Under the pieces are notes generated by a model. That model had not been told where the DNA came from and did not search any database. It saw only the letters and a program-made list of their open reading frames with translations. This document shows positions 22,969-33,402 of a stretch of 64,000 nucleotides of DNA, piece after piece (within the stretch, counting starts at the first letter, position 1; every line of letters begins with the position of its first letter). This DNA comes from Archegozetes longisetosus (lineage: Eukaryota; Arthropoda; Arachnida; Sarcoptiformes; Trhypochthoniidae): the NCBI GenBank assembly GCA_018873245.2, contig JAEMBT020000008.1, positions 9,268,238 through 9,332,237 of the forward strand, given 5' to 3'. The position numbers were made by a program, and so were the translations under genes.

Positions 22969-23580
22969 TTAATTGCTACAAAGCTCATCAATATTAGGGA
23001 AAATTTTAGTCAATGAAATATGTAAATCACTTTCTACTTTCAATTTAGACCTGTTTTTATCGTTTAGATAAATAAGATCGGAGAAAGCAGTTTCACACAA
23101 ATAAGTTGATGAAAATTGTATTAATTGATTCATAGCGATTTCAGCTAATTTTGGGTATTGTTTCTCAACGCCAATCCAGAAAGAAGTTAGTTTTGCATTA
23201 GTGTAGTTCATTCTCAAATTTTTGTTGTATTTTAGTTCAATTAATTCGTCTTTCAATTCAATAGTTAATTGACCTATTAGTGCATTCCTTTTGTTTGAAA
23301 TATTCAGATTTTTTGCCAATGAAAATTCTAGATTGCAGTTCTTATCGTTTGGGTGTTTGGTCTCTAAGGGTCTTCTCACTTTAAGCGGTTTCAAAGATTC
23401 ATTCGATAGCTTTTCAAAGAATGAAACGCAGATCGATTGAGAGACATCACTTCCGTCATCAATGAATCTTAATTTTAGATATGAATCTAAATATTTCCGA
23501 CAAACTTCCTTCTTCTTACTACTTATTTCATTAATTGAATCGTTCGTTCTCTTACTAGTTTTGATCAAATATTTATCCAT
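22969..23580 (-). pseudogene. BED-finger/hAT dimerisation-domain protein, internally deleted transposase of ZBED5/SCAND3 type
   Basis: This 203-codon frame starts MDKYLIKTSK. Residues about 28-75 look like a BED zinc finger of the ZBED5-like group (RKYLDSYL...FFEKLSNESL...RRPLETKHP). Two expected zinc ligands are changed: the second Cys of the CxxC pair is Phe, and the first His of the HxxxxH end is Pro. After about residue 85 it jumps to the hAT C-terminal part (FWIGVEKQYPKLAEIAM, STYLCETAFS, KNRSKLKVESDL, FPNIDELCS). The catalytic core is missing, since an intact family member is about three times longer. The frame remains open through the deletion. A role as a truncated DNA-binding repressor is conceivable, but the lost ligands argue for decay. 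Confidence 0.75.
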
Positions 23581-23639
23581 TTTTCATGAGTACTAAATAA
23601 CTATTGTGGAATATTATTTATATTGTGAAATACTAATTA

Positions 23640-23765
23640 CAGCTAAACCTGTCCATCTTGAACACGTAGTTAAAATAAGATTAAAAATAGGCCCCAGTTT
23701 CTTATGAATTTATTAATGCTTTTATAAAAGGCTCTAACTACGTGTTCAAGATAGAGGTTTAGCTG
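23640..23765. mobile_element. 126-bp Tc1/mariner-like MITE, TA target duplication
   Basis: The arms 23640-23672 and 23733-23765 are inverted copies starting CAGCTAAACCT and including TCTTGAACACGTAGTTA. TA lies immediately outside both ends (23638-23639, 23766-23767). It sits within the older hAT element, just upstream of the BED/hAT frame. Confidence 0.82.
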
Positions 23766-24385
23766 TACTTATTTTGTTTTCCTCAAGCATTAAAATCATA
23801 ACATTTCTTAATCTAATTTACTTGTTGAAAAACAATGTACTGATTCAGTACTAAGTCGTTCATAATTCTCAACAAAAAATAAACTGAAATTACTTTTATA
23901 CATTATTATGTATTTAGTTCACAGTACGCTGTATTTAAATTTACAGTCCTTTAAAACCTTTCTATAATTTATGTCTTTTAAAGCCCTAAATATACTATTT
24001 AGGAAACCTAGCACTGCAACGCACTTCCAATAGCTTTTCAAAATAATTCTGCGGCCCATAAGTAAAATTTCGCGGTCCACTTTTGGGTCGTGACCCACCA
24101 TTTGAGAAGCCCTGCTTTAGATCATATTTAGTGCGACTCAACATATCTAATGATTATATATATGAATGTAAAGAGCTATCGAAACAACACTTCACTTGTT
24201 TTGAGAATGCGATAAATATATGAATCAAAGCAATAAATAAGTTATTGCGTAAAGTCAAAAGACTACGCCTTAATTGGTTCATAAATCCGAAACTATTAAC
24301 AGAAACGCACTTATTGATTAGAATACAACCTTTTTTATAGTATTCATGAACACAAAACACAGACTCTGTGTTATAAATAATTTTT

Positions 24386-27200
24386 GGCCGATCTTATTTC
24401 TACGTACAAACGAGTGCGCATGTGTGAGTATATAACTCATTAATTCGCTCGCATACGTAGCGCGAAGTTTGAACTTCAAACTAACTAAATGTACAATTCT
24501 AGGATTCATCTTTAAAACTGAACATAAACCAAATGAAAACTAGACCCAAACTATAGAAAGTGAAAAAGATATCAATGAATTCCCAAAAGGTTTCTTTCAC
24601 GACATCATGACTAGACATTAAGGATTAAGTTCTTAAAGTTTCAGGCGTACAAATCATACATGTTCAACATTAAGCTTTAACACTTTTATTTCAAAATATC
24701 TAAACTTGATTTCATTTGAGTTTGACTTTGTTTAAGATAGTTTGAGATATTTTTGATTTTAAGTGATTTATTGTTAATTTTAAATATTTTCAAAAGTTTG
24801 ATGTTATAGTTTTCAAAGGGTTAACAATATAGTATAAATAAAATATTTAAGTGTAAAATAAAATAATTCAATTAGTTTAAAGTATGCCTTTTGCTAAAAA
24901 AAGAAGACATCTATTCGGAATTGAAGGATCTGTGACACCTAACTCTACAAAACTTACTCCACTTTCAGCAAAAAATTCCAATACAGTTAAAAAAAACTTT
25001 ATTCAAAATTTAGTCAAAACTTCAAACCAAAGGAGACCTTCTGAGAAAAATTGTGAAAACTCTAATTCATTGCTTCAATTAGTAAACTCTGACATGTTGT
25101 ACAAAAAACTGTATCGCAGACTTTACTTCTAGTGAAAAAGAAACTATTCTTCAATATTTTAAAAAATTAAGTAATGATCATAACAGAGAAAATGACTATT
25201 TAAAAGGATTAGTAATTCCAGTGCCTATTAAAAGAAGAAGGAACACGGACTCAGAAAATGACAACAAAAAACCGAAATCGCAAAGTTTTGAATATTTTAT
25301 TGAAATAAAAAATGTAAGGAAAAAAGTTTGCAAAAATTTTTTTGTTAATTTACATCAAATAAAAAAAAGTAGATTAGTGTCTAAAATACTAAAAAATCGC
25401 GATATTTCTGAAGATTTGAGAGGAAAACATGGCAACAACTGGAACTGTTTGCCTCAAGAAATTTTAGATGACGTCATAGACTTTATTGATAACTTGCCAG
25501 CTCGAGAAAGTCATTACTCGCCAAAATCAGGGAAAAATAGAAAATATTTATCTTCAGATATGAATGTGGCGAAACTTTATAGAAAATTCATCGAATTATA
25601 TAATGAATATGAAAAAGTGGTTTCATATGAATTTTTTTTACATTACTTCAAGAAATCAAATATAGGCTTTGGCTTCCCTCGAAGTGATATTTGCGGTGAA
25701 TGTGAACTTTTTAACGTGAAAATAAAATCTTCAGAATCTGATTCTGAAACTATTATTTTCAAAAAGCAGTTAGAAGAGCATCAAACAGAATCAGATAAGT
25801 TTTATGAAATTCAAAATGAAATTAAAAGTTTAGTAAAGATTGATAATAGTATTTGTGCTATATCCATGGATTTTGAAAAGAATTTGCCCCTTCCCTTAAC
25901 AAAAGTTTCTTGTGAATATTATTTAAGACAGTTGTGGATTCACAATTTTTGTATTCATGATATGAAAACTGGAACCGCTGACATGTTTTTATATTCTGAA
26001 AGCTTTGCAGGAAAAGGACCAAATGAATCAATTTCTTGCTTAGATTTTTATATTAAGAATCGAAAATCAAATTTCAGAAAATTTTTCATTTTCTCAGACA
26101 ATTGTTTCGCACAAAATAAGAATATATATATTTGGATTTATTATTGGAGTCTAATAAAAAATAATATCATAGATGAAATCACTATTATATACCCGATTCC
26201 TGGTCACTCGTACTTAGATTGTGACCGGGATTTTGGCCGAATTGAGAAAAATAGACTAAAAGTAGAAAAGGTTTGCTTCCCTTCTCAATGGGTTAATCTT
26301 ATTAGAGAAACTGATGTAAACTTCAATATTAATTATGTGAATTTTCCTTTAACTGATGATTTAGAACCTGATGGAACTCCTATCATAATAGTTAAAGAGT
26401 ATAAAAAGTTTTTTGATAAATTATTAGTTAATAATGTTGAAAAGCTAACACAAATTAGAAAAATAAAATTCACACAAAAAGGAATTTTTGCAACAACTAA
26501 TCTGTTATCTGAAAACTTTGAGTTAGAAATAAGTCTCGTAAAGACTGATATAATAGAAAATTTTGATTTCACTACCTTAAATAATGCTTATGATGGTTAT
26601 TTACCTTTAAAAAAGGCTAAATTTGATGATATAAAAAGTTTACTGAAATATGTTTTGATACCGAAAAATGTTAAATTTTATAGTATTTTATTTTATTCAA
26701 ATTCAGATCAAAAAGTTTCTAAAAGTAAATCAAAAATTCAGCTTTTGTTAGAAAGTAATAATCAATTTTATTGTAGCTGTAAAGCTAAATGCGTTCGTTT
26801 GTGTGATTGTAAAAAAGTTGGCCAAAATTGTAATGAAAACTGTTTATGTAATTCATTAGAATGTAAAAACAAACCTTAAAATAAATATAATCAAAATGTC
26901 ATTCATACAAAGTTTTGTTCACTGAGAAAACATACTTTAAAGAAATCATTGATCAAAACTCGAAATGAGATCTAAACTTCAATCTTTATCTCTAGTCTCT
27001 AGAGAATTGGTCAAACAAACTTATATGTGTAAAATGGGCCCAAATTTAACTTGGTTTATGTTCAGTTTTAAAGATCAATCCTAGAATTTCTTACTTACAG
27101 CTACTTTACAGTTTAAACTTCGCGCCACGTACACGAGTGAATTAATGAACTATATTCTCACGCATGCGCACTCGTTTGTACGTAGAAATAAGCACTCCGA
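24386..27200 (+). mobile_element. 2.8-kb DNA transposon with long TIRs and perfect 8-bp TSD TAATTTTT
   Basis: The left region (from 24386) and right region (to 27200) are inverted copies over about 170 bases. Shared blocks are CTTATTTCTACGTACAAACG, AGTGCGCATG, CATTAATTC, CGCGAAGTTT, TTCTAGGATT and CTTTAAAACTGAACATAAACC. The flanks 24378-24385 and 27201-27208 are both TAATTTTT. The outermost few bases of the two ends do not match perfectly, so the boundary may be off by a base or two. Inside is a transposase gene on the plus strand. I cannot name the superfamily with confidence. Confidence 0.85.
24884..26879 (+). CDS. DDE-type transposase with C-terminal CXC cysteine motif, one frameshift (DUF7869-like)
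   Basis: The N-terminal part is the frame 24884-25132 (MPFAKKRRHLFGIEG...). The main frame is open from 25086 to 26879. The two overlap and differ by one reading frame near 25083-25130, so a single indel splits the gene. The overlap region carries a CC-x3-NC motif usual at this point in the family. The ATG-less main frame should not be read as starting at the GTG at 25221. Candidate acidic catalytic residues lie in AISMDFEKNLPLPL, FIFSDNCFAQNKN and GHSYLDCDRDFGRIEK, in the order expected for an RNase H-fold DDE/D enzyme. YYLRQLWIHNFCIHD and SFAGKGPNESISCL are also conserved in this family. The tail (CSCKAKCVRLCDCKK...CLCNSLECKN) is a CXC/tesmin-like zinc motif, probably DNA binding. The family resemblance is from memory. 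Confidence 0.75.
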
Positions 27201-27208
27201 TAATTTTT

Positions 27209-28740
27209 TAATAAGATGTATATATGGGAAGTATCGTTAAAACTGTATAAACAAATTGTAAAGTACTTGTGTGTAGTACGAAAAGTGCACGCAGAGCAAG
27301 AAATACATTGCTTCAAAATGATCCAAATCTTCGATTCAAAAACTCGACAAAATTGACTGAAAACTAAAGTAAATGTAAACTTTTCAGTTCTCTCTTTTCC
27401 GAATGCTTTATATAATTAGTGTTTTAACAAATCGTTTTTAAACAGCATTTATCTCATTATCAGAAAGTGAAACAAAAGTGAAGCCAACGATCATAAAAAG
27501 CAAAACTCGAATCAAAACCCAAACGAATCGAGTGTTCAAATAAAATATTAGAAAAGAAAATATTTATTTGTTGTTATTGTAATTGATTGTCGAACTCCAC
27601 CGAGTCATAGAAATCAGACTTAAACAAATTGATAATTTAAGGCAAATTTTGTTTCCTTAACCCTCAAAACTTGAGCATATCGTCAATAACTCGAACTCCT
27701 ATAACAGACCAAAAATGTCGGCCTTTCGTACGTCGCTAACAGTTTGTATATAAATCTAAGCAAATATATTGAAAAACAGACTAAAAGTAGCTGAAGTCAA
27801 CACATTTAATACTATTTTTGTCAATCTCAAAATCAATAACACTTTTCTCCGGTTCTCATTTATAATTAAATTACAAAATATTAGATAAAAGCAAATCATT
27901 TATAAGTAATAAGAATTAAAACTCAATCCTCAGAAAAATACTTATTTTTATCATAACTTAAAGGCTTGAAAACAAGGCTTACCTCACACTCAAAGTTAAT
28001 GATCAGAGACTTGAATATCAATTAAATATGAAATCAACTGAGATATTAATCAAAACAACTCTTAATTAAATATCACTTAACAAAGTCGTAGAGAAAAAGT
28101 TAAGTTTTCAATATTTCAGTTCAAATTTGACAATAAAGTGAACTAATGAACGATTTTCGTAATCCGATAAATGAATTGACAAATACAAACAAAATATATT
28201 TCAAGTTTTAGTATTAACCAGAATTGAGCACAAAATAAATGTTAATAAGAATAAGATCTGTGAACAAACATTTGTTGGATTATAATAAGCAGAAATTAAA
28301 CAGAAATTTTGATTTCAAAATATCTTATGACATGTTTTCTGGTTTATTGCAAATCGACCTTCAATTGAGAGTCAAATCGTAAACACCATTTGTATAGTGG
28401 AGTCACTCTGACTGACCTCAAGCCAGTCTTTCTAATGAAATGATTTAATCTTGTGTTTTAGTTATTGAAGCAGTGGCGTCATTCCAATCTATTAACAACC
28501 GGTTTCATTCAATCGCCAATTTTTTAAATATAAAACTATAATTATAAGCTATTTTAAATGACGATACTTAATATATACCTGTTTTACTTAGGAAAAGTAA
28601 TTAAATAAATGCTATCATTGAAAATTTGAATCATATTTTAACAAAATTTAATACTAACATAGTGGCTCATTCAAATCAATTAATAAAGGTCGAATTTAAA
28701 TTACACTATTAACAACTTCTACCGAACCGGTGTGAACCGG
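27209..28740. other. Intergenic; nothing recognised
   Basis: AT-rich DNA without supported genes. An insertion-type inverted motif (AACCGGTGTGAACCGGTT) occurs near 28724-28741, but no element could be delimited. Confidence 0.35.
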
Positions 28741-28876
28741 TTGAATGACACGACTGCATTCAACTGATAGAAAATTCATTAGAAATAAACCTAAACTGAT
28801 TTTTAAGTCAAGGATTTATTGGATTTTCAAAGATTTTACATTCAATTTTGATTCACTGCCAAGAAGTGTAGACCTC

Positions 28877-28995
28877 GTGTGTATTTGTGTGCATTTGTGT
28901 GCATTTGTGTGCATTTGTGTGCATTTGTGTGCATTTGTGTGCATTTGTGTGCATTTGTGTGCATTTGTGTGCATTTGTGTGCATTTGTGTGCATT
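28877..28995. repeat. 10-bp minisatellite (GTGTGCATTT)n, about 12 copies
   Basis: A near-perfect tandem repeat of GTGTGCATTT; the first unit reads GTGTGTATTT and the rest are identical. An 87-codon ORF runs through it (repeating CAFVCICVHL) and is an artefact of the period. Confidence 0.95.
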
Positions 28996-29299
28996 ATGCT
29001 TTGAATAATTTAGTTGAATTGATTTTAGAAAAAAGTTTTCCTTATTGTTAAAACTGAAATCATAATTTTCTTAAAAATTGAGTATTATTTATAGGAATAA
29101 GTATCGGAAACAAATTGTTATCTTATTTTACAAGCAGTGATGGTAATGCTCGACACTCACGCTCGGAAGAAATTTAGCGCTCGACGCTCGGTTTTGAAAC
29201 GAGTGAGTGTCGAGCGTTTACAGAACGTCAAATTATAAAGGCCGCTCGTTTTCTTAGTGTTTTTTATGTTAAGAATTTTGAAACAGTAACACAAAACTA

Positions 29300-30857
29300 T
29301 ATATGAGGCTCAATTCTGGAAAACGGTATCTCAGGCAAACATAAAACGTATAAAATAATTCTAATCATTGACTTCACGGCATTTTCTCAATAAGCTTAAT
29401 GCGACCCTCTTATTAGTTTTCACGAATCGGAAGATTAGTATCAAACCAAATACTGTAGACCATAAACTAATACTTTTTAAAAAATTCAAAACATTTTCTA
29501 TATAAGTATGAACTCATTGATAGAAAATGAATATGCTATTGAATGCAAATGAAGGCGTTAGTAGAAGAATAGCCTCTTTCTAACGCTTAGGAAATTAAAA
29601 GGACTTGAGAAAGTCTAAAAAAGAGTTTAAGCTTTTAGGTCAGAAATTGAATCATTATTAATCAAATTTGTTCAAGATGCTTATCTCTGAACCCTCTATC
29701 ATAATTAATGCTTAGCTTATGAGAAAGTTTTACGGATTTTGCATGACAAACTTTTAGATATTCAAAAACTTATGATAAACGTATCTAAATCCGATTCTAA
29801 ATTTTACGAAACTATATTCTTTAGAAACAGTGCCTATTTCCAAAACACAAGAATTTTTTCATGATATTTTTGAAAAATCCAGTAAAAAAACAGTAAAATC
29901 TGTCAAAAAAGAAAAGAAAATAAAAAAATATTTAAATAAGTCGTCAGATTAATAATCTTTGATTGCACGTTAATATCGAACAAAATGATTGCAGAGATTT
30001 GCATGGATAAAAACTTCATTTTTTGTTCTAAGAATAAAACTTATGTTAAATGTGAAGTGTTTTGATTTAACTTAAAACAAGTGAATTAAGTCAACTTTTG
30101 AAAACAGGATTCTATCATTGATTCACTGGTTTAAAAAATATTTTGCGATAAGTTTTAATATTGAATTGAAGGACATATTATTAATACTAATGATTTCGTT
30201 ATTTTACAGAAGAGAATATTAGTTGCATATTAGTTAAGTCCTTTAACGACCTTTATAAAGGAACAGCGGCTACTCTTTGACTAAAGCCTTCAAGTGGGGT
30301 CTTAATCAAACTTTTATTTATTTATTAGTTTTAGTATAGTTTTTAAAAATAAAATTAATAGAAATATATATTTTATGAAATATGTGTCAAATATAAGAAA
30401 AATAATGTTCATGTTGAGATATAACATTAAACGGACTTATTACTACATTTTTGAGAGTTACATGAGCAAAAATCTGTGCATAGCTTATTATTAAGTTAGC
30501 AAATATCATTTTTAATGCAATTAACATTTACAATGATTTAAAAGTTGTGCAGTCCTGAAAATTTCAATATTAAACAGAAGAAACTTTCAATACTAAATGA
30601 ACAAATTTATTAGAATAAGCAGTCGTCACAATAATCCATGAATTTGAGAGAAAGCTGTTTATGAGCATAAATTTGAAAAGATTTAACCCTTTATCTATTA
30701 AATGTGAATTAGATTAAAATCCTTTAAGGCTACAAAACTGATAAGAGGGTCCACATTAAACTTATCGAGAAAATGTTACGAAGTCGGGGATTGGCATTAT
30801 TTTATAATACTATGTTTGCCTGAGACATGCTGTTTTCTAAGATTGAGCCTCATATAT
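29300..30857. mobile_element. Inverted-repeat element nested in the 29.1-31.6 kb element
   Basis: The left arm 29300-29421 and the right arm 30735-30857 are inverted copies. Shared blocks are ATATATGAGGCTCAAT, TCTCAGGCAAACATA, TATAAAATAAT, ATTTTCTC-ATAAG-TTAATG and ACCCTCTTAT-AGTTTT. The internal 1.3 kb has no supported gene. ATAT flanks both ends but is too common here to call a TSD. Confidence 0.7.
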
Positions 30858-30904
30858 GAATCATATGATACTTTAAATTGACTGCACCTCAATAAAACCT
30901 TTGC

Positions 30905-31283
30905 ACTAAAACTAATGGTGAACATCAAACTCAAGCTCAAAGCCTCTAAGCTTTAGAGCTTCGAATTTAAGTTAGCGTCAATTTCATGTACAAATATTAC
31001 TGTAACTCAATTTGATATATTATATATTCTTGTAATTAGTATTCAAAGTAAACAAATACTTTCAAAAGCAAACGTTTAAATAATTAAAAAAATATAGATT
31101 ATCCGATAAGACAATTAGATCATTATTGCGATTAGGGTCAATGAAACCATTTTGATTATTAAATCATTGTATTTAAACTTTAAATCTCTGTAATGTTCTA
31201 GCTTTATATTTTATTCTCATTTTTATAGCAATTAAGCTCAAGGTTCAAGCTCAACTTCGGATTAATAGAGCTTCTGTGCATCT
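30905..31283. repeat. GAGCTT/AAGCTC-rich repeat related to 8.47-10.64 kb
   Basis: CAAGCTCAAAGCCTC near 30.93 kb and TTCAAGCTCAACTTCGG near 31.25 kb resemble the ends of the 8467-10640 element and may be the two ends of a short decayed copy. The ends are not resolved. Confidence 0.35.
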
Positions 31284-32274
31284 CAATCTAAGATCTGATG
31301 TAATTAAAAAAACCCTAGATGTTTCAAATTAAAATTTTTATAAATATTTACGAGTGCAACACGTGAGAGAAGTGAAGGTTTAGACGTTCATCTAATTAGT
31401 GATCTACTTATGCACGCAGCCTATGTCTTAGTTCTCTGATTGAGAAAAATAACTAATTATCGTTATATGTAACGAACTCATGAGTCGTAAATCGACTAAA
31501 ATAAAGTATTAAGTTTAATTTTTTGCTAAATGATTTGACGCTCGGCGTTCACACTCGAGGATCTAACCCTCGCGTTCGCGCTCGCACTGACCGTTTCGCG
31601 CCTTCCGCTCGAGCGTTTGCCGACACTGCTTATTATTTAATTAGAGCTGACACAAATGGAAAGTCTAAATTGTGGTAAAGTAAAATAATTGGGGGTAAAT
31701 TTATCATTCAATTTTTATTCAGTATGAGTTGTTCAAAGTTTTATAAGTTATCATTTTCTTTATTATGTCAACCGTTCAATCAGAAGTTAATATTCAAACA
31801 AAAAACTGATACATTTAAATATCTGATATGAATACTAAAACATGAATCAAAGCGTATATTTCTAATACAAACACATTGAGAGAAACATTTACTTATTTGA
31901 CACGAAATCCAAGGCTTTGAATATTTTCGGAAATTGAGACTTCATTAAAAGGTTCAAAGTTTATGTTATAGTCCTTATGAACATTTTAAATGATTGAATA
32001 AATTGGGGGTCAAAGTTGAAACCTACAATTTTTTCTATTTACTAAAATAGCGCTCAGTTTAGGCTAAGACAAGACAACGACTTGAGTTATGAAACACTAA
32101 AATATCCAAAACATTTTCAGTTCTGAGTGACGACATCCCATATGACCAGTTCCGAGTCGAATATGACCACTTCTTGCTAAATCTGTTTAACTCCCGACAG
32201 AGTGGTCGACATTGATCGAATTGAAGACATGTACACCAATAATCATCCCAAATGCTAAGCATAACCGACATGAA

Positions 32275-32478
32275 TTAGTTATTAAACCAACCAAATCCTC
32301 GCCCAATATTCTTAACTAACATTTCAGAATCTTCTCTGTGCATTATCTGCTCTTTTATGAGATATGGAAATTCAAGTATAACAGGAAAACAATCCATAAG
32401 AACATAGAAAGAGCACCAAATGAGAAACAGAATCAATAATTTTTCACTCATTATAGATGAAAATAATACTGCGCTCAA
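32275..32478 (-). CDS. Possible first exon of a small or truncated secreted protein
   Basis: This 67-codon frame has an internal Met followed by SEKLLILFLIWCSFYVLMDC, which looks like a signal peptide or single TM segment. A second minus-strand frame at 32059-32271 holds several cysteines (WCTCLQFDQCRPLC). No domain is recognised. Coding in the same direction would soon run into the hAT-type element ending at 31628, so a real gene here may be truncated. It could equally be chance. Confidence 0.2.
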   Translation of the reverse strand: MSAVLFSSIMSEKLLILFLIWCSFYVLMDCFPVILEFPYLIKEQIMHREDSEMLVKNIGRGFGWFNN

Positions 32479-32734
32479 CCAACTCTAGTTTTACAAACGA
32501 ATCGATAATTTGATAGAAGCGTTCAAATCATATTTCAAATTGTTAAACAGGAGAAAAGTTTTAAATGTTCATTTAAACCAATGTTTAAGGTTTAAGCACG
32601 AATTGCCCCAATTCTGATGCTCTCACACACAGCTCAACAAAGATTGTCGACAGACATTTGCCTCTTCACAAATTTAGGACATTTATAGATAAAATACAGA
32701 AAATTAGTTCGAATCAACAATAATTATCAAATGA

Positions 32735-32930
32735 ACAAAATGATTCGAAATCGATTCGAATAACAGATACGAACAAATGCAAACAATATTCAATATAAGA
32801 CAGTCGGTTAAGTAAATTTGTATTTTGGGTGCATTTTCTAAATAACTCAATGCTTATAAACTCCATGAAAGTAAATTTGATTAACTCACCCAATTGAACA
32901 CCAAATACCAAACAATTAACATATTTTTCT
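32735..32930 (-). pseudogene. Decayed duplicate of the last two exons of the NRF-6-like acyltransferase
   Basis: On the minus strand TTAATTGTTTGGTATTTGG and AATCAAATTTACTTTCATGG match exon 7 of the intact gene (39523-39665). AATTTACTTAACCGACTG and ATCTGTTATTCGAATC match exon 8 (39065-39451). At the exon 7/intron junction the donor GTGAGC has become ATAAGC (32852-32857). At the exon 8 junction the acceptor ACAG has become ACAA (32818-32819). Both splice sites are therefore lost. The copy lies about 6 kb from the intact gene on the same strand, fitting an old tandem duplication. Confidence 0.75.
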
Positions 32931-33210
32931 GTTTAATGTTAAATCTCTTCCACTGTTTTCAAACACATTCGAACCATATTTTATGACCGATGGGTAGAAA
33001 AGACATAAATGTATGAATATTTGATATAAATGATCACCAAATATATCGAAAGAGTCTTTACTTTATTCGTTCGACTTAAGGTGATTTTGAAATATAATTC
33101 ATACAAATATTTATTCTGTGCATCATTTGAAAAGCAATACAAACTAAACCTTCAGATCATTTAATTTTAGTTGAACATTAAAAGATCGGACAAACGTTTG
33201 ATTTAATAAA

Positions 33211-33402
33211 ATGAACCGAAAATTGTCACTAGTCGTTCAAAAACTAATGCCATTGCTCCCCTTTGCAATTTTTTCTCCAGCTTTCACTCAATGTGTTGGT
33301 GTCCATAATCACAGATTTGATTATCTATTATATGATTTGGATCATGAATCGAACGATTCTAAACTTGTATACTTTTGTATTGGACAATTCACAGTTCAAT
33401 GA
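33211..33402 (+). CDS. Possible remnant exon related to the tandem dynein-light-chain-like gene
   Basis: This 63-codon frame starts with a signal-like segment (KLMPLLPFAIFSPAFTQC) and ends SKLVYFCIGQFTVQ. That ending faintly resembles the last beta strands of a dynein light chain fold, and the frame lies just upstream of the gene at 34.2 kb. The similarity is too short to rely on. Confidence 0.18.
   Translation: MNRKLSLVVQKLMPLLPFAIFSPAFTQCVGVHNHRFDYLLYDLDHESNDSKLVYFCIGQFTVQ

Larger units (their letters stand above)
22855..24114. mobile_element. hAT element, internally deleted, with decayed 8-bp TSD
   Basis: The left end CAGTGATTCTCAAACG and the inverted right end CAGGGCTTCTCAAATG are hAT-type terminal inverted repeats, with GTGGACCAC / GTGGGTCACGACCC motifs just inside. 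The flanks 22847-22854 (TTTTAAAT) and 24115-24122 (CTTTAGAT) agree at 6 of 8 positions, as expected for an old target-site duplication. The element carries a BED/hAT ORF (22969-23580, minus) and a nested TA-flanked MITE (23640-23765). Confidence 0.82.
29135..31628. mobile_element. hAT-type element with CGCTCG-rich ends, no transposase, carrying nested elements
   Basis: The left end CAGTGATGGTAATGCTCG and the inverted right end CAGTGTCGGCAAACGCTCG are imperfect terminal inverted repeats, followed by GCTCGACACTCACGCTCGG-like GC-rich DNA that stands out from the AT-rich surroundings. No convincing 8-bp TSD was found. No transposase frame lies within its 2.5 kb. It contains another inverted-repeat element (29300-30857) and a GAGCTT-rich segment at about 30.91-31.28 kb. 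Confidence 0.6.

Noticed and set aside
25221..25223. GTG as start codon of the CXC transposase
   Set aside because: The same frame is open upstream to 25086 and carries conserved-looking residues; eukaryotic genes do not normally start with GTG here.
28745..29008. 87-codon ORF with repeating CAFVCICVHL
   Set aside because: Produced by a 10-bp minisatellite; no conserved domain.
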